Source of the DNA: JBMDXK01 sp048594375
GTDB lineage: Bacteria; Pseudomonadota; Alphaproteobacteria; Rhizobiales; Methylopilaceae
Reading direction: 5' to 3'
DNA length: 64,000 bases
Assembly: GCA_048594375.1 (NCBI GenBank)
Contig: JBMDXK010000016.1
Coordinates: 1-64,000, forward strand
Under the pieces are notes generated by a model. It saw nothing but the letters and a program-made list of their open reading frames with translations. It was not told the origin of the DNA and ran no database searches. The position numbers and the translations under genes are program-made. Position 1 is the stretch's first letter, and each line of letters starts with the position of its first letter. Below are positions 1 through 8,136 of the stretch, one piece after another.

Positions 1-270
1 CGGGATGGCCTTATCAATGCAGCGCAGCACATCTTCCTTCAATTCGCCTTTCTTCAGGCTGATATGGAAAATCTGCACCTCTGGCACGGACTTGGTGGAT
101 TTAAGATTGATGGTTTCCGGTGCCAGTTTGTATTTCCACACAATCTGATCGACCTGCCGCACGAATAGTTCCTTCACGGCAGCGGTGGGGCTGGCATGTT
201 CGTAGATTTTATTCTTCGGTAGCACGCGCCCGAACGTCGCTTTTTCTGGGTATTCAAACAGCAGGGTCAT
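1..270 (-). CDS. DUF4391-type protein, partial (C-terminus outside window)
   Basis: The minus strand is open from an ATG at 268-270 to the window edge, giving 90 residues that begin MTLLFEYPEKATFGRVLPKN and include VKELFVRQVDQIVWKYKLAP. This resembles the N-terminus of DUF4391 proteins, which are usually found beside DNA methyltransferase and helicase genes of restriction-like loci. The start overlaps the stop of the upstream helicase in an ATGA arrangement, so the two genes are very probably translationally coupled and work together. The family assignment is from memory of the pattern and the biochemical role is unknown. The rest of the gene, and probably a methyltransferase, lies beyond the left edge. 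Confidence 0.7.
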   Translation of the reverse strand, partial: MTLLFEYPEKATFGRVLPKNKIYEHASPTAAVKELFVRQVDQIVWKYKLAPETINLKSTKSVPEVQIFHISLKKGELKEDVLRCIDKAIP

Positions 271-3200
271 GCTTTGCCCTCCTGTACGACAAGGAAGGCG
301 ATAAGCTCAAAGTCATCGAGCCCGGAGATAGTATTCATCAGCGCGGTGGTTTTGCCACCGGAGAACAGGCTATCGAGGTCTTTTTCTTCCTTCACATCAA
401 TCATCGAGCGGATGGCTCTACTCAGCAATTCCGAACATGCGCCCATGTTGCGCCCGTCATCCGTTTCGTCGTTGAACAGGCGGCACAGGGCATTGATAGG
501 CTCATGCTTGCCCTTGCAACTGGTGCGTACCAAATCCAGCAGCTTCTTGGCCTCTGTATGGTCAGCCACCACTTCACCATCCTTGGCGATGTAAATCAGA
601 TAATACGGATGGAGGCGGTTCTGCTGGTTGATATTCACCCCGTCATTGCGGTTACGCAGGGCGAATATGGCTCCGGGCTTCAGCCCCAACTCTGGCTGCG
701 CCTGCACCACGGCGTGCATACCTTTGGGGGCATCTACAAGATCGCCATGCTCTTTCACATAATTCAGCAAATCCATGCGGAAATCGTTGAGGCCAAGGTC
801 GGTGATGGAAACGCCGGTTTTCACATCCTCCAGCTCGATGACTTCTTCCTGTAAGCGGCGCAGCTGCTCCTTGCGGTAGGCCACATCACTGCTTTTGGCG
901 GTTAGCACGTTATCGTCGCCGGTGGCAGTTACGTCAGCAATCACCATGCGGTTTTCTACGCGCTCTTTCAGGTTGATATATTCATCGAGCGTAATGTCTG
1001 GCCAATAATTCACCAGCTGGATGCTGGCATTAGGGGAGCCGATACGGTCAACGCGCCCGAAACGCTGGATAATTCGAACGGGGTTCCAGTGGATGTCATA
1101 GTTAATCAGGTAATCGCAATCCTGAAGGTTTTGGCCTTCGGATATACAATCGGTGCCGATAAGAATATCAATCTCGCCCATTTCCTCCGGCATCACCAGA
1201 TGCTTCTCTTTCGAGCGCGGGGAGAACAGCGTCAGCACTGACTGAAAATCATAGCCCTTTTTCAGCGTGGTTTTTGGTGCGTCCTGCCCGGTGACTTTTG
1301 CTGAATGCAAGCCTTTAGAATCCAGCAGTGATTGTGCCAAATTCTCATAGAGATAGTTGGCTGTGTCAGCGAACGCGGTAAAGATGATGATTTTCTTGTT
1401 GCCGGGGTTGATCGGCGCATCAATTTTATCTGAAACCAGCTTCTTGAGGTGTTGGAGCTTGCTATCTTCAGCAGGGCTGATTTTGTTCATAGATGCCAGC
1501 AGGTCTTGAATCAGCTGGAGGTCAGCGCCCAGATCATTTTTCCAAAGCTCGACATCCATATCAGCAAGGCTAATCTGAACTTTGCCACCAACCATAATAT
1601 CGTCGAGCGCGGAAAGGTCATCTTCCTCCGCTTCAAGGTTTTCCAGTCCCGCTGTAAAATCTGACACATCGAGGCCTTGGCCTGTTTTCTGGTATTTCTC
1701 GATTGTTTGCAGCGTGCCAAGCAGTTTGTCTTCGAGAGAGCCTAGAGTCAGGCGGAATGCCTCAACAGAACTTTCCAACCGCTTTAATAAATTAGTGGTC
1801 ATCAGCGCCTGTAAGCTCCGCTCGCGGTCAACCTGCCTGAAGCGACTTCCACTCTCTACCTCGGTGTCATACTTTTCTTCATACTTACGCAGGCGGCTTG
1901 GGAGAATGTAGCTAATTGGCGCATAAACAGCGAGTTTGAGCAGCGATAGCTGGCCAAAAATCTCATTGAAACTCATCACGTCCGTGCGGCTGGTCAACGC
2001 GCAATGGAATGAAAGCGGCTTACGGCGCTCAGGGAACTTGCCAATATCCTTGGTGTCATAAAAAGTTTCGATATGCTTCCGGGAGCGAGCAATCGTCACG
2101 CTATCCAGTAATTCAAAGAAATCAAAATCCAGAGTATCAAGGATCGCGCGTGCGGTACGCTCGTGCGGCTCAAGGCGCGTCCATGTATTAAAAGCCGTTT
2201 GTGCGCGACGGAAAATTTCCTCAACGCTCCGTTTGCTCTTTAGTTTTTTGCTTATGTTTTCTGAATCACCTTCATAAGCAAGAGCCAGCTGGTTCCGCAG
2301 ATCACTGAAGCGATTGTTTACCGGCGTAGCAGAGAGCATCAGAACCTTGGTTTTTACACCGTCACGAATGACCTTGTTCATCAGCTTTTGGTAGCGCGTT
2401 TCCTTTTCTTTATACGCCTCGTTATTGCGGAAGTTATGGGATTCATCGATTACTACCAAATCATAATTGCCCCAATTTATTCTGCTGAGAGGGATGCCAT
2501 ATGATTCGCCGGTCGTGCGTGAAAGGTCTGTATGGCACAACACATCATAGCCAAAGCGGTCTTTGGCAAAGATGTTAGTTTTGAGGTTCTTATTGTAGTT
2601 GAGCCAGTTATCCGCTAGTTTTTTAGGGCAAAGCACCAGCACAGACTTATTGCGGAGTTCATAATATTTAACGACAGCAAGCGCGGTGAAGGTTTTACCC
2701 AAGCCAACGCTGTCTGCTAGAATGCAGCCATTATATGTTTCCAGCTTGTTAATTATGCCGACAGCCGCATCACGCTGGTAGTTAAACAGCTTTTTCCAAA
2801 CCAAACTTTCCTGATAGCCCGTTCTGTCATTCGGCAAAACATCCTCGTCAATTTCTTCCAAGAACGTGCTGAAGATGTTGTATAGAATGAGGAAGTATAT
2901 TCGCTCAGGTGAATTCTCCTGATAGATGGATTCTATGTGGTCACAGACAGCGTCAGTGACATCCTGTAGTTTGGTCGGGTCGTTCCATATCTGATCAAAC
3001 AGCTGAAGATAGGTGCTGGTATGAGCACCTTCATCAAAGCGGTTGACGAAATTTGATACCGCATCCCCTTGCTGATAGCCTAAATCCACAGCGGTAAAAC
3101 CGTGCAGGGGCGTATAAACCACACCCTCATTAAAATTCTGGATGCAGATGAATTGCTGCATCTGAGCCTTAGATTTATTGGATTTGAATGTAGCCTTGCT

Positions 3201-3539
3201 CCGCACCCATTTAGCGCATTCACGGGCAATAGCGCGCTGTGTTAGCTTGTTACGCAGTTGAATTTCGAATTCTGTGCCGAAAAGCGCATTTTTACGGTGG
3301 GCTTTGGGAACGAAAAACTCACGCCGTTGCTTTGTTAAATTATCCGTGACTTCATCTGGAACGAACATCGGATTGGTAAAAATGAACTCTACTGAGTTTA
3401 TTTTCTCTAGCTCGGATTTCAGTACCTCATAGGCATATATTGAAAAACATGAAGCAGCTATTTTCAGGCGTGCGTCTGGTTTGATAGCCGACTTTAAATC
3501 TTCCCCCAGCAAACTATTTATGTTGTCAATTATTTGCAT
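267..3539 (-). CDS. PLD-like/SNF2-type DNA helicase, probable defence protein
   Basis: A 1090-residue superfamily 2 helicase. The N-terminal ~180 residues look like a phospholipase-D/HKD-type domain. Helicase lobe 1 has Walker A (DSVGLGKT, about residue 277), DESH (about 365) and SATPVN (about 403). Lobe 2 carries motif VI QRFGRVDRIGS near residue 830. More than 350 residues lie between the lobe-1 motifs and motif VI, including acidic and probably helical stretches. Proteins of this build are usually encoded with DUF4391 and DNA methyltransferase genes in restriction or phage-defence loci; here the next gene is DUF4391-like and overlaps by 4 nt. The gene is flanked upstream by AT-rich DNA with two copies of an intergenic repeat, which fits an island boundary. 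Start ATG at 3539. The helicase call is firm; the defence role is inferred from context. Confidence 0.85.
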   Translation of the reverse strand: MQIIDNINSLLGEDLKSAIKPDARLKIAASCFSIYAYEVLKSELEKINSVEFIFTNPMFVPDEVTDNLTKQRREFFVPKAHRKNALFGTEFEIQLRNKLTQRAIARECAKWVRSKATFKSNKSKAQMQQFICIQNFNEGVVYTPLHGFTAVDLGYQQGDAVSNFVNRFDEGAHTSTYLQLFDQIWNDPTKLQDVTDAVCDHIESIYQENSPERIYFLILYNIFSTFLEEIDEDVLPNDRTGYQESLVWKKLFNYQRDAAVGIINKLETYNGCILADSVGLGKTFTALAVVKYYELRNKSVLVLCPKKLADNWLNYNKNLKTNIFAKDRFGYDVLCHTDLSRTTGESYGIPLSRINWGNYDLVVIDESHNFRNNEAYKEKETRYQKLMNKVIRDGVKTKVLMLSATPVNNRFSDLRNQLALAYEGDSENISKKLKSKRSVEEIFRRAQTAFNTWTRLEPHERTARAILDTLDFDFFELLDSVTIARSRKHIETFYDTKDIGKFPERRKPLSFHCALTSRTDVMSFNEIFGQLSLLKLAVYAPISYILPSRLRKYEEKYDTEVESGSRFRQVDRERSLQALMTTNLLKRLESSVEAFRLTLGSLEDKLLGTLQTIEKYQKTGQGLDVSDFTAGLENLEAEEDDLSALDDIMVGGKVQISLADMDVELWKNDLGADLQLIQDLLASMNKISPAEDSKLQHLKKLVSDKIDAPINPGNKKIIIFTAFADTANYLYENLAQSLLDSKGLHSAKVTGQDAPKTTLKKGYDFQSVLTLFSPRSKEKHLVMPEEMGEIDILIGTDCISEGQNLQDCDYLINYDIHWNPVRIIQRFGRVDRIGSPNASIQLVNYWPDITLDEYINLKERVENRMVIADVTATGDDNVLTAKSSDVAYRKEQLRRLQEEVIELEDVKTGVSITDLGLNDFRMDLLNYVKEHGDLVDAPKGMHAVVQAQPELGLKPGAIFALRNRNDGVNINQQNRLHPYYLIYIAKDGEVVADHTEAKKLLDLVRTSCKGKHEPINALCRLFNDETDDGRNMGACSELLSRAIRSMIDVKEEKDLDSLFSGGKTTALMNTISGLDDFELIAFLVVQEGKA

Positions 3540-3657
3540 CCGCCGTTTTTTCCAAAATAATTTTATTTTTTGTATTTATACGAGCTTTGTTCTTGAACGA
3601 AGAATGTTAATCTTTTCCTTTAGCGAGCGTATCGACAGAAGATTTTAATTAAACTAG

Positions 3658-3690
3658 GAGCTGACACCTAATAATGTTTTTTGAGCAGTT
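3658..3690. repeat. Intergenic palindromic repeat, copy 1 (partial)
   Basis: GAGCTGACACCTAATAATG followed by a T-run and TTGAGCAG. It matches the copy at 35109-35143, sharing CCTAATAAT and TTGAGCAG. It lies 30 bp from copy 2. Confidence 0.55.
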
Positions 3691-3720
3691 GGCCAGCGTA
3701 GATCAAAAACTTTTGGAATA

Positions 3721-3780
3721 AAACAAAGACTTATAGCTTGATACCTATAATAGGATTATAAATATCAAGCTATATAGTAA
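3721..3780. repeat. Intergenic palindromic repeat, copy 2
   Basis: AACAAAGACTTATAGC leads into a perfect 12-bp inverted repeat, TATAGCTTGATA (3732-3743) and TATCAAGCTATA (3763-3774), around a 19-nt loop. The 16-nt lead is identical to the one at copy 4 (24995-25048). Confidence 0.75.
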
Positions 3781-3931
3781 AATAAGAGCGATGCAATTAA
3801 CGCTCTTATTCAGGATAACGCATGCAGCATATAGAAATGATGTATCGCTATGAGAGGAACTGTTCTGTCAAAGTTTTTTATAAAAAAACCATTTTATTTA
3901 AGCTCGACACTCCGTTATTTTTTGGGCTGTA

Positions 3932-4483
3932 TCAATGATTTCCATGCCCTGCATGAGTATCATGTTTCTTGTTATGGTGATCATGCGATTCATGGGAGAC
4001 ATTCCCCATTGCTTCTATTTTAAAAGAAACCTCAACAGAGCCTGCTTTTTCAAATTGCAAAGTGGCTTTAAAACTTTCTCCTTCTTTCAGCGGCTGACTA
4101 AGATCAAGCAGCATAAGATGATAAGAGCCGGGTTTTAGTGTCACTTCCCCCTGCGCTGGAATATCCAGTCCATTCTCCAGTTTACGCATTTTCATGATGC
4201 CATCCTGGATAGCCATTTCATGAATTTCAATGCGCTTTGCTATATCAGAAGTGACGGCCAGTAAACGATCAGAATTTTTCGCTGAATTTTTTACAGTTAA
4301 ATAACCACCGCCCACTTTTATGCCCGCAGGTGTTTCCCGTGACCAGGGGTGACCTATATCAAGACTGCCTACAGTATAACTGTGAGCAGAAGATGCTTGT
4401 ATCAATGCCAGAAGAAAAGCAAATACCAGAAAGAAAATACCAAGTTTCTGTTCAAAGTTTCGTTGGGTAAAAAAAGAAAACAT
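3932..4483 (-). CDS. PCuAC-type periplasmic copper chaperone
   Basis: 183 residues. A hydrophobic signal peptide (IFFLVFAFLLALIQASSA) is followed by a PCuAC/DUF461 domain. The family's Cu(I) site is a H-M...H-M pattern, visible here as HEMAIQDGIMKM and, about 45 residues on, YHLMLLDL. The C-terminus is His-rich (HESHDHHNKKHDTHAGHGNH), an extra metal-binding tail common in this family. Family members deliver copper in the periplasm, for example to the CuA site of cytochrome c oxidase. I chose the ATG at 4483 over one four codons upstream because GGAG lies 6 nt before it. The gene sits 85 bp downstream of a DUF2946-like gene in the same direction. Confidence 0.88.
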   Translation of the reverse strand: MFSFFTQRNFEQKLGIFFLVFAFLLALIQASSAHSYTVGSLDIGHPWSRETPAGIKVGGGYLTVKNSAKNSDRLLAVTSDIAKRIEIHEMAIQDGIMKMRKLENGLDIPAQGEVTLKPGSYHLMLLDLSQPLKEGESFKATLQFEKAGSVEVSFKIEAMGNVSHESHDHHNKKHDTHAGHGNH

Positions 4484-4568
4484 TGCACGCTCCATAAATC
4501 AGATAAGGGGAAGCTTACCCGCTGCATCTTTTGCAGAGAAATAGAAGAATTGAAAACAACCAAGTCTG

Positions 4569-4952
4569 CTATGACAAAGGAGGAGCTTGAGGATATATAG
4601 GATTGCCCCGATTTCGGCGTTGGACGCTTATTTCAGGTGTTCTTATTTCTACAGAAAAGGCATTGGCTTTGATGAATATTGCATGACTTGAGTTCAATGG
4701 TTCCAAGTGCAGTGCATTTGCCAGCGAACATGCAGTGGCACAGCATAGAGGAATATCACCATGCGAAGAAGGAAAGTTCTCCTCAGGAGTATTTCCCGCA
4801 TTGGAACAAAAAGCGATATTCCAGAAAGAAACATTTTTATATGGGGTTGGATTGGTCGCAAATAAAAAAGAAAGGAAAAGCGTTTGTAAAAACAAGCAAT
4901 AGGCAGCAAGCAGCATAACAGCCAGCCCGGTTGAGTGCCTTTTGCCTTTCAT
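4569..4952 (-). CDS. DUF2946-like small copper-associated protein
   Basis: 127 residues from the ATG at 4952, which has AGGAAC about 5 nt upstream. An N-terminal hydrophobic segment (LAVMLLAAYCLFLQTLFLSF) is a signal peptide or membrane anchor. It is followed by a Cys/His-rich stretch, CSNAG...SSHGDIPLCCATAC, resembling the C-H-CC-C pattern of DUF2946 proteins, which occur near copper-handling genes. The downstream PCuAC gene supports a copper role. The family match is moderate and the function is unknown. A start nine codons upstream is possible but has no better ribosome site. Confidence 0.6.
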   Translation of the reverse strand: MKGKRHSTGLAVMLLAAYCLFLQTLFLSFLFATNPTPYKNVSFWNIAFCSNAGNTPEENFPSSHGDIPLCCATACSLANALHLEPLNSSHAIFIKANAFSVEIRTPEISVQRRNRGNPIYPQAPPLS

Positions 4953-5085
4953 AAACGTTCCTTTTTCAAAAAACAGCAAAATGCTTTAGCGAAAGCATGG
5001 GAAAAATATTCGCTGTTTTCGCTACAAACCTACACATCTGCCGAGATTATAGCTGCGTTGCCCTAGGCGGGAACTTAACAATACC

Positions 5086-5157
5086 GTTTATAGAAACCCA
5101 TAATTCATCTACATATTTCTGAATTTTAAATTCAATTGTCTATGGGTCTTTATAAAC
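5086..5157. repeat. Long imperfect inverted repeat
   Basis: GTTTATAGAAACCCATA (5086-5102) pairs with TATGGGTCTTTATAAAC (5141-5157) with two mismatches in 17. Inside is a smaller hairpin, GAATTT/AAATTC (5121-5133). It may be a transcribed hairpin or a mobile-repeat remnant. Confidence 0.55.
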
Positions 5158-5243
5158 AAGGCAGTTAAAAAATTAAATACTGCAACTTGCAAACAATGAT
5201 GCAAAAAATATTACATCTTTAGAGGAACAATCGTTATCACTTT

Positions 5244-5275
5244 GAATGCTCATTCATTTAGTGCGATGAGCATTC
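5244..5275. terminator. Inverted repeat downstream of atpC, possible terminator
   Basis: GAATGCTCAT (5244-5253) pairs perfectly with ATGAGCATTC (5266-5275), starting 8 bp past the atpC stop. There is no T-run on the minus strand, so it is not a classical intrinsic terminator; it could be an mRNA-stabilising hairpin. Confidence 0.4.
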
Positions 5276-5282
5276 AATGAGA

Positions 5283-5696
5283 TCAGCCATTTTTATGAGT
5301 TACAATGGCTTGCTGGGCATTTTCAATTTCGAGTATTTTTTTCTCAATCAGCGCGCGTTCTGGATCTGACTTAGCATCGGCCATATCATCACGCAGGTTC
5401 TTTGCTGAATCTTGTAAAGATGCAATATTAATATCTTGCAGATTCTCGGCACGCTCCGCAAGAACTGTTGCGCCATTCCCGTTAATCTCTGCAAAGCCAC
5501 CATAGACGAGGATGTCGCGGTTGCCTTCGGCAGCCTGAATGGTGATAATACCAACCTTTAAGGCGGCAATGAGCGGAGCATGGTTTGCCAGAACAGTCAT
5601 CTGTCCTTCTGAGCCTGGCAGAATAACACCTTGAACTTCGCCTGAAAAAACCAGACGCTCAGGGGAAACCAGTTCAAAATGAAAACTTGCGGACAT
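5283..5696 (-). CDS. atpC: ATP synthase F1 epsilon subunit
   Basis: 137 residues, the usual length. The N-terminal beta-sandwich carries FELVSPERLVFSGEVQGV and PGSEGQMTVLANHAPLIAAL, hallmark epsilon sequences, followed by a charged helical C-terminal hairpin. The subunit belongs to the central stalk and can inhibit ATP hydrolysis. It is last in atpHAGDC. GGAGACAGAT precedes the ATG. F0 genes are absent, as expected in alphaproteobacteria, where they form a separate operon. Confidence 0.96.
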   Translation of the reverse strand: MSASFHFELVSPERLVFSGEVQGVILPGSEGQMTVLANHAPLIAALKVGIITIQAAEGNRDILVYGGFAEINGNGATVLAERAENLQDINIASLQDSAKNLRDDMADAKSDPERALIEKKILEIENAQQAIVTHKNG

Positions 5697-5785
5697 ATCT
5701 GTCTCCGAGAAATCCTAAAGGCTTCTTAGCCTAATCTGGGCGGCAAGGGTGGGCTTTCCGTATGCGAAAAGCCCACTGTATTTTT

Positions 5786-7207
5786 TTAAGCAGCTTCAGC
5801 AGCCAGCTTCTGAGCCTTTTCAATAGCTTCTTCAATCGTACCAACCATGTAGAAGGCTGCTTCCGGAAGATGATCGTACTTGCCTTCGCACAAACCTTTG
5901 AAGCCTTTGATTGTATCTTTAAGATCAACCAGCTTACCCGGAGAACCTGTGAAGATTTCCGCAACGTGGAATGGCTGAGACAAGAAACGCTCGATTTTAC
6001 GGGCGCGGCTCACGGAGAGTTTGTCTTCTTCTGACAGCTCATCCATACCCAGAATGGCGATAATATCTTGCAAAGCTTTGTAGCGTTGCAGAATTTCCTG
6101 AACTTTACGGGCAGTATTGTAATGCTCTTCACCAAGCGTATGCGCGTTTAACATACGCGAAGTGGAGTCCAGAGGATCCACAGCAGGATAAATACCTTTT
6201 TCCGCAATAGAGCGTGACAACACCGTTGTTGCATCCAAGTGAGCAAAGGATGCAGCGGGAGCAGGATCGGTCAAGTCATCCGCAGGAACATAAATTGCCT
6301 GAACAGAAGTGATTGAACCTTTGGTGGTTGTGGTAATACGCTCTTGAAGCGCACCCATATCAGTTGCCAAGGTTGGCTGGTAACCCACAGCTGAAGGAAT
6401 ACGACCCAAGAGAGCAGACACTTCAGAACCTGCTTGTGTAAAGCGGAAAATGTTATCGACGAAGAAGAGAACGTCTTGGCCTTTGTCACGGAAATCTTCC
6501 GCAATTGTCAGACCGGTAAGAGCCACACGCGCACGAGCGCCCGGAGGTTCGTTCATCTGGCCATAAACAAGAGCGCATTTGGAGCCTTCGCCACCGCCGA
6601 GCTTGTTTACGTTTGATTCGATCATTTCGTGGTAAAGATCGTTTCCTTCACGGGTACGCTCACCGACACCGGCAAACACGGAATAACCGCCGTGCGCTTT
6701 TGCCACGTTATTGATGAGTTCCATGATAAGAACGGTTTTACCGACGCCCGCACCACCAAACAGACCAATCTTTCCGCCTTTTGCGTAAGGTGCGAGCAAA
6801 TCCACAACCTTGATGCCTGTGACAAGAATTTCAGAATCAGTTGCCTGTTCCGCGTAGGAAGGTGCTTCCTGATGGATAGCGCGTTTTGCATCGGATTTTA
6901 CAGGACCTGCTTCGTCAACGGGTTCGCCGATAACGTTCATAATCCGGCCAAGTGTGCCTTCTCCGACAGGAACCATAATTGGTGCGCCTGTATCGGTGAC
7001 TTCCTGACCACGCACCAGACCTTCGGTGGAGTCCATTGCAATGGCACGCACGGTGTTTTCACCGAGATGCTGTGCAACTTCAAACACCAGGCGGGTGCCT
7101 TGGTTTGTTGTTTCGAGCGCGTTAAGAATATCGGGCAATGCGCCTTCAAAATGCACGTCAACGACCGCGCCGATAACCTGTGTGATACGACCTGTATTTT
7201 TTGCCAT
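5786..7207 (-). CDS. atpD: ATP synthase F1 beta subunit
   Basis: 473 residues. Walker A GGAGVGKT at 151-158, the GERTREGNDLYHEM segment, and ALLGRIPSAVGYQPTLATDM are diagnostic of the catalytic beta subunit, which synthesises ATP from ADP and phosphate at the alpha/beta interface. The start has GGAG 8 nt upstream. It lies between atpG (17 bp upstream) and atpC (89 bp downstream) in one operon. Confidence 0.98.
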   Translation of the reverse strand: MAKNTGRITQVIGAVVDVHFEGALPDILNALETTNQGTRLVFEVAQHLGENTVRAIAMDSTEGLVRGQEVTDTGAPIMVPVGEGTLGRIMNVIGEPVDEAGPVKSDAKRAIHQEAPSYAEQATDSEILVTGIKVVDLLAPYAKGGKIGLFGGAGVGKTVLIMELINNVAKAHGGYSVFAGVGERTREGNDLYHEMIESNVNKLGGGEGSKCALVYGQMNEPPGARARVALTGLTIAEDFRDKGQDVLFFVDNIFRFTQAGSEVSALLGRIPSAVGYQPTLATDMGALQERITTTTKGSITSVQAIYVPADDLTDPAPAASFAHLDATTVLSRSIAEKGIYPAVDPLDSTSRMLNAHTLGEEHYNTARKVQEILQRYKALQDIIAILGMDELSEEDKLSVSRARKIERFLSQPFHVAEIFTGSPGKLVDLKDTIKGFKGLCEGKYDHLPEAAFYMVGTIEEAIEKAQKLAAEAA

Positions 7208-7224
7208 GGTTAAACTCCGCAGCC

Positions 7225-8097
7225 TTAGAGCGCTTCCGCGCCCGAGATGATTTCAATAAGTTCTTTAGTGATCGAAGCCTGACGGGAACGGTTATAGTTC
7301 ATCGTTAGCTTTTTAATCATTTCGCCAGCATTGCGCGTTGCATTGTCCATCGCGCTCATACGAGCACCTTGTTCAGATGCCGCGTTCTCGAGAAGAGCAC
7401 GAAAGACCTGAACGGAAATATTGCGTGGCAAAAGCTCTGCCAGAATTTCAGATTCTTCGGGTTCGTATTCATAGGGAACCGAAGATGCGCCCTTGCCTTC
7501 CGTTACCGGAACAGGAACAATCTGCTGCGCAGTCGGAATCTGCGCGATGACAGATCTGAATTGCGCATAAAACAGTGTGGCAACGTCAAATGCACCCGTT
7601 TCATAAAGGCCAAGAATACGCAAGCCAACTGTTTCAGCGGACTGGTAGTTTATGTTTTTAATGCCTTTGAAATCAATCACATCCAGAATGCGGTCTGGAA
7701 ACTGACGCTTCAACAGATCTGCCCCTTTACGACCTACGCAAAGGAATTTTACATCCTTGCCCTGCGCCAGAAGCTTTTGCGCATGGTCACGCGCCAACCG
7801 AACGATGGATGAATTGAAGGCACCGCATAAACCGCGTTCTGCTGTGCAGACCACGAGTAAATGAACGTTATCACTTCCTGTTCCGCGAAGCAGAGCCGGC
7901 GCATCGGACGCAACACCCAATGCACCTGTAAGATTAGCAATGACGCCATCCATACGTTCTGCAAACGGGCGGGCAGCTTCCGCTGCCATCTGAGCGCGAC
8001 GCAATTTTGCAGCCGCCACCATTTGCATGGCTTTGGTGATTTTTTGCGTCGCTTTTACCGAAGCGATCCGGGTGCGAAGACTTTTAAGACTTGGCAT
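7225..8097 (-). CDS. atpG: ATP synthase F1 gamma subunit
   Basis: 290 residues, normal for the family. The N-terminal helix MPSLKSLRTRIASVKATQKI and the C-terminal SRQASITKELIEIISGAEAL are the conserved ends that form the rotating coiled coil inside the alpha3beta3 ring. An AGGTAG ribosome site precedes the ATG. It lies 39 bp after atpA and 17 bp before atpD. Confidence 0.97.
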   Translation of the reverse strand: MPSLKSLRTRIASVKATQKITKAMQMVAAAKLRRAQMAAEAARPFAERMDGVIANLTGALGVASDAPALLRGTGSDNVHLLVVCTAERGLCGAFNSSIVRLARDHAQKLLAQGKDVKFLCVGRKGADLLKRQFPDRILDVIDFKGIKNINYQSAETVGLRILGLYETGAFDVATLFYAQFRSVIAQIPTAQQIVPVPVTEGKGASSVPYEYEPEESEILAELLPRNISVQVFRALLENAASEQGARMSAMDNATRNAGEMIKKLTMNYNRSRQASITKELIEIISGAEAL

Positions 8098-8136
8098 TCA
8101 GACTACCTATGCCAGAAAATTCTGGCCCCTACAGCA

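Larger units (their letters stand above)
3540..3931. other. AT-rich intergenic region with two repeat copies
   Basis: About 390 bp between the helicase start and the end of the copper chaperone gene, with no credible ORF. It holds two copies of the palindromic repeat family (3658-3690 and 3721-3780). The helicase promoter should lie here, but I see no convincing -35/-10 pair. Confidence 0.6.
4980..5282. other. Intergenic region with two inverted repeats
   Basis: About 300 bp between the copper module and the end of atpC, with no ORF. It holds a long imperfect hairpin (5086-5157) and a 10-bp inverted repeat just after atpC (5244-5275). The promoter of the DUF2946-PCuAC pair should lie near 4960-5100. 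Confidence 0.55.
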
